Below are positions 6,566-15,400 of a stretch of 51,349 nucleotides of DNA, one piece after another (position 1 is the first letter of the stretch; every line of letters starts with the position of its first letter). The DNA lies in the NCBI GenBank assembly GCA_905215815.1, contig CAJMRN010000003.1, positions 1-51,349 on the forward strand, in the 5' to 3' direction. The notes under the pieces were generated by a model. It was not told the DNA's origin, did not search any database, and was given only the letters and a program-made list of their open reading frames with translations. Made by a program: the position numbers and the translations under genes. The DNA comes from an uncultured bacterium (GTDB lineage: Bacteria; Actinomycetota; Coriobacteriia; Coriobacteriales; Coriobacteriaceae).

Positions 6566-8806
6566 CTAGTCAAACAGACTCGGCATGTCGTTTTCTTTCA
6601 TAAGGGCACCGGCGGAGGGGAGACTCTGCGCGGTGAACTTCTCGGCAGAGACGCCGGCGCCAAGAATCTCTTCGGTTGTGCCGACGGTGGTGACCGAGCG
6701 GCCCTTCTTGGCCGTAAAGGCCTGGACGCCCTGCGTGTTGGTGGTCGTCTTGGTCTTGAGCAGCGACGTGTTGAAGTTCATCAGGCGGTAGTCGCTCGAG
6801 ACCAGCGCGATGTCGCGGTCCTCCTTGAGCACCTGGGCATACAGCAGCTTGCTGCCGCCGTAGATGGCGTTTTTGAGGCGCTTGCGGTTGGTCTTGGTAA
6901 CGTATCCAGAAAGTGCGACGCGAACCACACGACCGTTCTCAAAGACAAACAGCACATCGGCCTTGTAGTCCTCGGGGTCGATGACCCAGATGACGCTCTC
7001 GTCGGGTTCCATCTCAAGATCGGTCGGCAGGTACGATCCCAGCTGGGCCGACTTGGTGTCCTCAAATGCCGCAACCTTGCACTTGTACACCTGGCTCTTG
7101 TTGGTAAACACGAGCAGCTCGTGGGTGTTGGAGGACGGGAACTCGATAAAGGGCTTGTCGCCGTCCTTGTACTTGAGCGTGGTCGCCTTCTTGAGCACGC
7201 GATCCGTCATCTTCTTAAGGTAGCCATCGCGCGAGAGCATGATGGTGACCGGGTATTCCTCGACCTCGGGCTCCAAGCTTACCTCGATAACCTCATGGGG
7301 CTCGATTCTGCCCGTGCGGCGCGGCATCACGTACTTCTTGTTGACCGCGGCCAGCTCGTCGCTGATGACCTTCTTGATGTTCTCCTCGCTGGAGAGAATC
7401 TCCTCAAGCTCGGCAATCTCGCCCTCAAGCTTGGCGATGTCCTTGGTGCGGTTGAGGATGTACTCTTCGTTAATATTGCGGAGCTTGAGCTCGGCGACAA
7501 ATTCCGCCTGCGTCTCGTCGATGTCGAAACCCGTCATAAGGTTGGGTACGACCTCGGCCTCGAGCTTGGTGCCGCGGATGATGGCGATGGCCTTGTCGAT
7601 GTCGAGCAGAATCGCCTCGAGGCCGTGCAGCAGGTGCAGGCGCTCGGACTTTTTTCCCAGGTCAAAGTTAATGCGGCGACGCGTGGACTCAATACGCCAC
7701 TTGACCCACTCGTGCAGGATCTGACGCACGCCCATAACGCGAGGGTAACCATCGACTAACACGTTGAAGTTGCACGAGAACGAATCCTGCAGCGTGGTCG
7801 AGCGATAGAGCTTGGCCATGAGCTTGTCGGGGTCGACACCGCGCTTAAGGTCGATGGCGATGCGCAGGCCCGAAAGGTCGGTCTCGTCGCGGATATCGGC
7901 GATCTCCTTGACCTTGCCTTCCTTGGAGAGCTTGACGATGCGCTCGATGATGACATCGGTCTTGGTGGTGTAGGGAATCTCGTAGACCTCGATGATGCGC
8001 TCTTCGGGGATCCAACGCCAGCGGGAGCGAATCTGGAAACTACCAAGGCCGGTCTCGATGATCTTCTCCATCTCCTCGCGGCGGTAGATAATCTCGCCGC
8101 CGGTCGAGAAGTCGGGCATGGGCATATACTCGAGCAGGTCGCAGTCGGGATCCTTGAGGTAATGCATCGTGGCAGTACAGACCTCGTTGAGGTTGAAGCC
8201 GCAGATATCGGATGCCATGGCGACGCCGATGCCTTTGTTGGCCGAAACCAGAATATTGGGGAACGTGGTGGGCAGCAGGCGCGGCTCCTTCATGGCGCCG
8301 TCGTAGCTGTCAACGAAGTCGACCGGGTCCTTGTCGATGTCCTTGAAGATCTCGGCGCTGATGGGGGAGAGCTTGGCCTCGGTATAACGCGAGGCGGCGT
8401 AGCTCAGGTCGCCCGAATAATACTTGCCAAAGTTGCCCTTCGACTCAACGAACGGCGCGAGCAGCGCCTCGTTACCGGTGGCCAGGCGCACCATCGTCTC
8501 GTAGATCGCGGCGTCGCCGTGCGGGTTGAGCTTCATGGTCTGACCCACGATGTTGGCGCTCTTCTGGCGCTCGCCCTTGAGCAGACCCATTTTGTACATG
8601 GTGTAGAGCAGCTTGCGGTGCGAGGGCTTAAAGCCGTCGATCTCGGGGAATGCGCGCGAGACGTTGACGCTCATGGCGTAGGGCATGTAGTTGACCTCGA
8701 GCGTCTGCGTGATCGGCTGATCGGTGACCTCGGAGTGCAGGCCGATGACGTTCTCGGCGTTGACCTGCTTTTTCTTTGGCTGGGTTTTCGTCTTCTTCTT
8801 TGCCAC
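6566..8806 (-). CDS. Type IIA DNA topoisomerase subunit A (ParC/GyrA-like, divergent)
   Basis: A 746-residue cleavage subunit of a type IIA topoisomerase. The winged-helix region contains NPHGDAAIYETMVR, the quinolone-resistance-determining segment, with Asn-Pro-His-Gly-Asp where the canonical form is His-Pro-His-Gly-Asp. The catalytic tyrosine is in ASRYTEAKLS. A coiled-coil arm follows (EGEIAELEEILSSEENIKK), then a shortened beta-pinwheel-like C-terminus. I see no GyrA box (QRRGGRG-type), which favours a decatenase/topoisomerase IV-like role over supercoiling. The N-terminus is Lys-rich. The start is a GTG at 8806 preceded by AGAGGA. It lies 45 nt downstream of the B subunit in the same operon. 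Confidence 0.9.
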   Translation of the reverse strand: MAKKKTKTQPKKKQVNAENVIGLHSEVTDQPITQTLEVNYMPYAMSVNVSRAFPEIDGFKPSHRKLLYTMYKMGLLKGERQKSANIVGQTMKLNPHGDAAIYETMVRLATGNEALLAPFVESKGNFGKYYSGDLSYAASRYTEAKLSPISAEIFKDIDKDPVDFVDSYDGAMKEPRLLPTTFPNILVSANKGIGVAMASDICGFNLNEVCTATMHYLKDPDCDLLEYMPMPDFSTGGEIIYRREEMEKIIETGLGSFQIRSRWRWIPEERIIEVYEIPYTTKTDVIIERIVKLSKEGKVKEIADIRDETDLSGLRIAIDLKRGVDPDKLMAKLYRSTTLQDSFSCNFNVLVDGYPRVMGVRQILHEWVKWRIESTRRRINFDLGKKSERLHLLHGLEAILLDIDKAIAIIRGTKLEAEVVPNLMTGFDIDETQAEFVAELKLRNINEEYILNRTKDIAKLEGEIAELEEILSSEENIKKVISDELAAVNKKYVMPRRTGRIEPHEVIEVSLEPEVEEYPVTIMLSRDGYLKKMTDRVLKKATTLKYKDGDKPFIEFPSSNTHELLVFTNKSQVYKCKVAAFEDTKSAQLGSYLPTDLEMEPDESVIWVIDPEDYKADVLFVFENGRVVRVALSGYVTKTNRKRLKNAIYGGSKLLYAQVLKEDRDIALVSSDYRLMNFNTSLLKTKTTTNTQGVQAFTAKKGRSVTTVGTTEEILGAGVSAEKFTAQSLPSAGALMKENDMPSLFD

Positions 8807-8851
8807 GATTTCCTCTTGAACTTCTTATGGGCCGTCGTTATCGATTTGCTG

Positions 8852-10849
8852 CTATTGCAGGTCCAGCTGGTCCAGATATTCCTTGCCGTGCTCGGAGATG
8901 TGGCGCTTACGGCCCGCTTCGTCGTTGCCCAGCAAAAGGTTGAACATAGTCTCCATCTTAGTGACGTCCTCGGGCTCCACCTTGATCAGGCGACGCGTCT
9001 CGGGGTTCATGGTGGTGAGCCACATCATGTCCGGATCATTCTCACCAAGACCCTTGGAGCGATTGATGGAGCACTTTTGGTCGCCGATTTCCTTAAGAAT
9101 GCCGTTCTTCTCGAGCTCGGTGTAGGCAAAGTAGGTCTTCTCTTTGCAGTTGATCTCGTAGAGCGGCGACTCGGCGATATACACGTAGCCCTCGTCGATG
9201 AGCGTGGGCACCAGGCGATAGAGCATGGTGAGCACGAGCGTGCGGATGTGATAACCGTCGACGTCGGCGTCCGTACAGATGATGACCTTGTTCCAGTTGA
9301 GGTTGTCCAGGTCAAAGGCGCCGAGGTTCTTGATGCGCTTGTCCTTGATCTCCACGCCGCAGCCCAGCACGCGCATGAGGTCCATGATGATGTCGGACTT
9401 AAAGATGCGCGGATAGTCCTCCTTTAGGCAGTTGAGGATTTTGCCGCGGACGGGCATAACACCCTGGAACTCGGCATCGCGCGAGGTGCGAATGGCGCCT
9501 GCTGCCGAGTCGCCCTCTACGATGTAGATCTCGCGGCGGCTCTTGTCTTTGGAACGGCAGTCGATGAATTTCTGCACGCGGTTGGCCATGTCGGTCTTCT
9601 GCTGCAGGTTGGTCTTGATGCTCTGGCGCGTCTTCTCGGCATTCTCGCGCGAGCGCTTGTTGATGAGCACCTGCTCCATGATCTTGTTGGCGGCATCTTT
9701 GTTCTCGATCAAGTAGGTCGAGAGGCGCTCCTTAAAGAATGCCGTCATGGCCTGCTGGATAAAGCGGTTATTGATGGCCTTCTTGGTCTGGTTCTCGTAG
9801 GACGTCTGGGTGGAGAAGCAGTTGGTCACCAGCACCAGGCAGTCCTGGACGTCCTGCCACTTAATGCCGCTCTCGTTTTTGTTGTATTTGCCCTGTTGCT
9901 TAATGTAGGCATCGATGGCGCTGGTCAGAGCGCTACGTGCCGCTTTCTCCGGCGAGCCGCCGTTCTCGAGCCAAGAGGAGTTGTGGTAGTACTCCTGCAT
10001 CATGAAAGTGCGCGAGAAGCACATGCAAGCAGTGATTTTTACGTTGTAATCGGGCAGGTCCTCGCGATCGCGACCGCGACGGTCGGCCTCGATAAAGAAG
10101 GGCTCGGTAAGGTAGTCGGTACCGACCTTCTCGAGCACGTAGTCCTCGATGCCCTTGGGATAGCAGAAGTCCTCTTCGGAGAACTCGCCGTCGTCGCCCT
10201 CAATGCGCAGGCGGAAGGTCACGTTGGCGTTGACCACGGCCTGGCGGCGCATGGTCTCGCGATACCACTCGTGGGGGATGCTGATGGAGGTAAAGACCTC
10301 AAGATCGGGGCGCCATTTAATGATGGTACCGGTGCGGTCCTCGTCGCTGGGCTCAATCTCGAGCGCCTTCTTTTTGGCGCCGACGACCTTGCCCTTCTTA
10401 AAGTGCAGGGAGTACTTGTTGCCGTCGCGCCAAACCGTGACGTCCATGTACTCGGAGGCGTACTGGGTCGCGCAGGAGCCCAAGCCGTTGGTGCCGAGCG
10501 AGAAGTCGTAGTCGCCGCCCTGGTTGTTGTTGTATTTGCCGCCGGCGTAGAGCTCGCAAAAGACGAGCTCCCAGTTAAAGCGCTTCTCGGAAGGGTTCCA
10601 GTCGAGCGGGCAGCCGCGGCCGTTGTCCTCTACCTGAATGGAGCCATCGCGAAAGGCGGTAAGGGTGATGAGCTTGCCGTAGCCCTGGCGCGCCTCGTCA
10701 ACGGCGTTTGACAGGATCTCGAAGGCGGCATGCGCGCAACCGTCGAGCCCGTCCGAGCCAAAGATGACGGCGGGGCGCAGGCGTACGCGCTCCTCGTCCT
10801 TGAGCTGGCGGATACTGTCGTTACCATAGTTTGCGGTGTTTTTTGCCAT
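8852..10849 (-). CDS. Type IIA DNA topoisomerase subunit B (ParE/GyrB-like, divergent)
   Basis: A 665-residue ATPase subunit. The GHKL ATP site is seen in FEILSNAVDEARQGYG (catalytic Glu, Mg-binding Asn) and in VEDNGRGCP. The transducer follows, then a TOPRIM domain with EGDSAAGAI and CTDADVDGYHI, and the conserved KGLGENDPDMMW and TTMNPETR blocks. The N-terminal segment RLRPAVIFGSDGLDG replaces the usual RKRPGMYIGS, so this is a diverged lineage, probably additional to the housekeeping gyrase. Its partner is the A subunit just downstream. ATG 10849 has AAGGAG 14 nt upstream, longer than ideal. Confidence 0.9.
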   Translation of the reverse strand: MAKNTANYGNDSIRQLKDEERVRLRPAVIFGSDGLDGCAHAAFEILSNAVDEARQGYGKLITLTAFRDGSIQVEDNGRGCPLDWNPSEKRFNWELVFCELYAGGKYNNNQGGDYDFSLGTNGLGSCATQYASEYMDVTVWRDGNKYSLHFKKGKVVGAKKKALEIEPSDEDRTGTIIKWRPDLEVFTSISIPHEWYRETMRRQAVVNANVTFRLRIEGDDGEFSEEDFCYPKGIEDYVLEKVGTDYLTEPFFIEADRRGRDREDLPDYNVKITACMCFSRTFMMQEYYHNSSWLENGGSPEKAARSALTSAIDAYIKQQGKYNKNESGIKWQDVQDCLVLVTNCFSTQTSYENQTKKAINNRFIQQAMTAFFKERLSTYLIENKDAANKIMEQVLINKRSRENAEKTRQSIKTNLQQKTDMANRVQKFIDCRSKDKSRREIYIVEGDSAAGAIRTSRDAEFQGVMPVRGKILNCLKEDYPRIFKSDIIMDLMRVLGCGVEIKDKRIKNLGAFDLDNLNWNKVIICTDADVDGYHIRTLVLTMLYRLVPTLIDEGYVYIAESPLYEINCKEKTYFAYTELEKNGILKEIGDQKCSINRSKGLGENDPDMMWLTTMNPETRRLIKVEPEDVTKMETMFNLLLGNDEAGRKRHISEHGKEYLDQLDLQ

Positions 10850-10903
10850 ACTCGCTCTCTCGGTGCTCCTTTGCTGCGTTTAAGTCATATAGATAGTCAA
10901 GGT

Positions 10904-10932
10904 AGCATAGCCCAGCCCTTGGGCGATTCCAA
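10904..10932 (-). promoter_or_regulatory. Candidate sigma-70-type promoter of the topoisomerase operon
   Basis: On the minus strand TTGGAA (10927-10932) and TATGCT (10904-10909) are 17 bp apart. This would start transcription about 45 nt upstream of the topoisomerase B start codon. Confidence 0.4.
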
Positions 10933-10943
10933 CCAACACGAAA

Positions 10944-10974
10944 TCCATCGAACAATCGTTCGGAGTTCGATGGA
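10944..10974. repeat. 10-bp perfect inverted repeat upstream of the topoisomerase promoter
   Basis: TCCATCGAAC / GTTCGATGGA with an 11-nt centre that itself holds a second GTTCG. It lies just upstream of the candidate topoisomerase promoter and could be an operator. From 10975 to 11316 I see no gene, RNA or clear promoter. Confidence 0.55.
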
Positions 10975-11316
10975 GATTCGTTTACTTGGACAAAACCGAG
11001 TCGGTGCTGTCCGAGTAAGTTTGAAAGCGGTCGAATGCGTCCTGCTACGTTTGCGGTTGGATGCGTTTGTCAAAAACGCGCCATGCGGATTGTTGGATTG
11101 AATCGAACATTGGGACAGGCGTCTCATTTTATGGGCCGAGGGCGTGCGTATACGAGCCTTTTTGGTCCATAGGGGATGCTGGGCGGTTGCTAGTTGGGCC
11201 ACGGGTCACTTCGCCGGTGCTGCTTCTTGCCATACGCTCATAGTGGAAGCCGATGCCACGGAGTCGACTTGCGATTCGGGCAACGGATGAGCGGCAAGCC
11301 GAAAGGAGCGGTGAGG

Positions 11317-12333
11317 ATGATGAAGCCCGTGACAAGGAAGCTGCTGTTAGGAATTCCCACCGTGACGCTTTCGGCCGTGCTGGCTTGCACGCTTGCCGGT
11401 TGCGGCGGAAATGCGCCGAGTGGCTCGGCTGGCAGCTCGGGCAGCGGCAGTGCTCCCGTAGAGAAGAAGGCCTATGAGTCGCAGACGGTCGAGGTGGCAG
11501 GCATTACCTATGAGTCGACAGCCCACGGTACGTTCTATCGCGGTGATGCCAAGAAGCAGGATGGCTTTTACCTGCACATCAAGATTACCAACAACAACAC
11601 AAAGAACAGGACGTTCAGTTCCTTTAACGTGCATGCTGCCCAGGGCGATCTTGAGGCAGGCGACCCGTTGTTTACTTCCGGCAAGGCGGCCGTGCTCGAC
11701 TACGTTGCAAGCGAGGCTCCCGATGAGCTTCACGAGGGCATCGATCTTTCCAAGAGGCCAGATATCGGCCCGGGCGAGACCGTTGAGTACGTGTATTTCT
11801 GGGCGCCCAAGACGGCGTACTACGGGCCCATCACTGTCGAGTTCGTAGACGCTTACGCTCCCGCCAAGAATCATGAGGCCATGCACTTTGACACCACGGG
11901 ATGCGAGACCAAGGAGTTCAAGGCGGCCGGCGGCGTGGCCGATTCTGGTGACGCGGCCAATATGACCGGCATCGATTGCGCATCGTACAGTATCGAGGCC
12001 GCTGATGGGTACACGTTGGATTCGTCCAACGAAGAGCGCGAAAAGGCAGACTTCTTCCACGACGAGACTGGAGGACGCCTGCACATCAGTATCTTCCCGC
12101 GTTCGCCGGAGGAAGAGGTTGCAAGCCTAGAGCAGGTCTACGAAGGCAAGGAGACAACAACCGACCAGGTCGAGTACAACGGCATAACGTGGCTGCGCTT
12201 TACCGGTCCCGACAACGGCCATACGCTGTTTGCGACGGCTCCCGCAACGGGTGAAACCGTCCGCGTGTCGATTGGCTGGAAGATCGATTGGGACGCCGCC
12301 GTGCCCATGATGGAGGCGCTAAAGCTCAAGTAG
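11317..12333 (+). CDS. Lipoprotein of unknown function
   Basis: A 338-residue secreted lipoprotein. The signal peptide (MMKPVTRKLLLGIP...) ends in the lipobox LAGC with Cys29, followed by a Gly/Ser-rich linker. Residues about 55-190 look like an immunoglobulin-like DUF4352/DUF5067-type domain (GFYLHIKITNNNTKNRTF and GPGETVEYVYFWAP). The C-terminal part is a separate alpha/beta region (YSIEAADGYTLDSSNEER onward). ATG 11317 is chosen because AAAGGAG lies 8 nt upstream; a longer frame from 11194 lacks a ribosome site and would bury the signal peptide. It is a single gene ending in a strong terminator. Ligand unknown. Confidence 0.85.
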   Translation: MMKPVTRKLLLGIPTVTLSAVLACTLAGCGGNAPSGSAGSSGSGSAPVEKKAYESQTVEVAGITYESTAHGTFYRGDAKKQDGFYLHIKITNNNTKNRTFSSFNVHAAQGDLEAGDPLFTSGKAAVLDYVASEAPDELHEGIDLSKRPDIGPGETVEYVYFWAPKTAYYGPITVEFVDAYAPAKNHEAMHFDTTGCETKEFKAAGGVADSGDAANMTGIDCASYSIEAADGYTLDSSNEEREKADFFHDETGGRLHISIFPRSPEEEVASLEQVYEGKETTTDQVEYNGITWLRFTGPDNGHTLFATAPATGETVRVSIGWKIDWDAAVPMMEALKLK

Positions 12334-12360
12334 CGCTGTGATTCCCATGTCAGGCGACTC

Positions 12361-12396
12361 AGGGCTGGCTCCGAGTTATCGGGGCCAGCCCTTTTT
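12361..12396 (+). terminator. Rho-independent terminator of the lipoprotein gene
   Basis: AGGGCTGGC ... GCCAGCCC with inner CC/GG pairing, then TTTTT. It is 28 nt after the lipoprotein stop. Confidence 0.9.
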
Positions 12397-12443
12397 GATG
12401 TTCGATGAGCCGAGTCGGCGTCTCTCACAAAAGTAACTAGGAG

Positions 12444-15400
12444 CTAGCGAGGCCTATCCGAATTGGCCTCATTGGCGGTGTCGATCTCGAGCGCCGTGCG
12501 GCGGGCGCTGTAGGCGACGAGGCCGGCGCCTGCCGCGGCGAGTGTTGCAGCGGCTGCCGTGAGGGGAGCGTTGGCATCGCCCGTGCCCGCAAGCGCGCCC
12601 GCTTTTCCGGAGCGCTTGTTATTGCCGTGGTCCTTGCCACTGCCGGAGCTGCTTCCGCCGGAGCCGCCGCCCTCGTCAGTACCGCCGCCACTTGAGCCAC
12701 CATCGCCGTCCGCCGTCATCGGGGCGTCGTGAAGCCCTGTGGCGTCCGCGTTATCGCATACGCCGACCTGCACTTCCGAGCGTTCGCATACTGCGTCGGG
12801 CACGTGAAGCTCGTGCAGCACAGCGCCCAGCGCCGAGTTTGCGCCCGGTCGGATCTCCTCGAGTGTTACGGGATCGAGCGCCACCAGGTCACACGCCTTT
12901 GCGTAGAGCGTGACGCGTTTGCCCACCTCGTCGCTCCAACTCTCCGGGATGGCAAAGCTCATGCGGAACTGTGCTGTGCAGCCCGGTGCCAGCACGGCGT
13001 TGCCATTGTCGGCAACCAGCGGGTGCGTTGCAAAACGCGCGTCCAGCGTTTCGAGCGCGTATTTCACGCGTGCCATATCGTTGTCTGAAGCGTCCTCGGC
13101 AAGCTCCGGATCGTAGATCGACGCCATGCGTGCGTTTACTCCGAATCCGATGGATGCGCTGGAGAACGGCTGGCTGGAACCCTCTCGGTACAGATCGATC
13201 GTGCCGGCGGTCAGCAAGGTGTTGCCGTCGTTTCGCACCGTGACCATAAAGGATTCACCTGCTGCTCCGGGCACCACCGCGCCCGAGGTAGCGACCGCGC
13301 CCGTCGGAGTGGCACACGCCACCAAGGGCACTTCGATGCCGTGCAGCTCTGCCTCGCTCTTCTCCGCGCTCACAATGTGTGTGGCGAGCGCGGAGAGCAT
13401 ACCTCCCGACGTCAAAAATGTCGTTATCTGATCGACGGGATGGTCCAGCTCGCACATCACGAACGGCTCCGTGAAAAGATCGCCTGCCAAGGTGCTGGCG
13501 AAGATGCGGAAGTGCTTGCCCATCACTGCTACTGGGTTGCCTTCTTCGTCGTAGGTTTGTCCCACCTTGCCATCGGTATTCTCTACATAGAGCACGCACC
13601 TGCCGTTGTTGCTAACGCTAAACGATGCCGGGCCACATCCTGCGGCACCCACGGGCTGCGTTGCAAATGCCGATGCGCCTCGCGTCCAAGTAATATGCTG
13701 CAGTTGCTCGTTGACGGTTGCCAAAAAGCCCGAATGTTGTGGCCACGGCATCGCGCGGGGTACCGTGGCGTCTGGTGACATAACGCCCCAGCCCGCAATG
13801 GACTGGCCGATCACGGCGTACGATGCGCAGCCGCAACCGTCTGCGGTCTCGTACGCAACGGGCACCACCATTTTGCCGTTGATATTCTCGGGCTCGCCCA
13901 GCTCGATACTCGACGGTGCTTGTGGAAAGCGGAGAACTTGGCGGAACGTCAGGCTGTCGCCCGAAACGTCCGACCACAGGGTAAAGCACTCCAGCGCAAC
14001 CTCAGCCTCGCTGCCGAGCGCCTTTTCTGCGGTGCTTCCACGGCGGTGGAGATAGGCACCCGACAGGCGTCCGTCGACCAGCGTCTTGCCCACCGTGATG
14101 CGCGGGCACTGCAGGCAATGATAGCCATCCTCTTGCAGACGGCCGCGCGAGATGCTGCGCCACGACGTGTGCGATATCACGCGAACTTCGCTATTACTTG
14201 TGCGCAGGCGCACAACGGACAGTATGCCGGATGTGCTCGCCGCATCGAAAAGGGTGTTGTCGCCGGCGGGGCGCTCGCCCGAGACCAGCAGCACGTAGGC
14301 GTCCTGGTTTCCTCTTCCGTCCGTATATTCCACCACGTCGAAGTCGTAATCGAATATGCCGTCGCGCTCCACGTCGCTCTCGCCAAACCCAAGGGGAAAG
14401 TCCACGGGCGTGGGGGCGGACCATGTGCCGTTTGCCTTTGTGTGCACCACCAGGCGCGAGCGGCCGTTGTCGCCGTAGCGCACCGAGGCGATACGGAACA
14501 GGCATTCTACGCCGGCAATCATTGCCAGCTTCATGTGAGCTTCGCTGAGCACGCCAGCAAACAGCACGTTGTCGCTCGAGGGCTTGATGCCGCCACGCTC
14601 GTCTTCCGATACACCGGCAGAATTGGCGTTGGGGTTCGCAACGGTGTCTTTCGCCTGCCCGATATGGGTGTACGCATACATCGGCGCGGCGTTTTCGTCG
14701 TTCTCCATCAGTGCATGGACGAAATGCTCGATCTGTCCTGTGTCGTCGCTTTCTGCATTCGCCTCGAGCTCAATGCGCGCGACCGCTTGATCCCAATCGC
14801 GCACGACAGGCGCGACATTCCTTGCAGTGGCCTTAACCTCGGCGCGTGCGAGCAGCTCGGCGTTGGTGACGATGGTGGCCGATGCGATAAACTGCGGCAC
14901 ACCACCTGCCTCGGCGTTGCCGGGCGTGCCGAAGCAGGCATCCAACGTATAAGGCGTATCTTCACCCAATGCGAGCTCAGAGCGCTGGAGCACATACTGG
15001 TCGCCATCGTTCACCGACATATTCCACGAATCGAGGAGTGTGGGCCACGACCCCGACCAAGCCTTGGTGGTCCACTTGAACATTACGAACTGGAGTATCA
15101 CATCGACATCGACGTCTGCACCTACGCGCAGTCGCGGAAGCTGGTGTCCATCTGCCTTCTCGTACCCAATGAACAGCGTGAGGGATGCGGCGCCGCGCAC
15201 GGCAGACGAAGCGACGCCTGCAACGCCGGCGCCAAAGGTGACGGCAAGCCCGATTTGGATGGTGAACGAGCCCGAGGTGTTTGAATAGTCGAGCGAAATG
15301 TTTTTAAAAAACGCCGCGCCGCTGCCGTGCGTGTGGGCACCCACGGCGAGCGCCAGCTTCGCCAGCACCCAGGGGTTGACGTTTAGGAAAAACGGCACCG

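Noticed and set aside
8162..9427. Plus-strand 421-residue ORF
   Set aside because: It is antisense to the two topoisomerase genes, whose domains are unmistakable.
10897..11202. Small minus-strand ORF of 101 residues
   Set aside because: No ribosome site, and it overlaps the topoisomerase promoter; basic, unfamiliar composition.
10975..11316. tRNA or structured RNA gene
   Set aside because: No TTCGANTC-type T-loop or cloverleaf found by eye; only weak local hairpins.
13920..15284. Plus-strand 454-residue ORF
   Set aside because: Shadow of the large surface protein, with no recognisable domain or start site.
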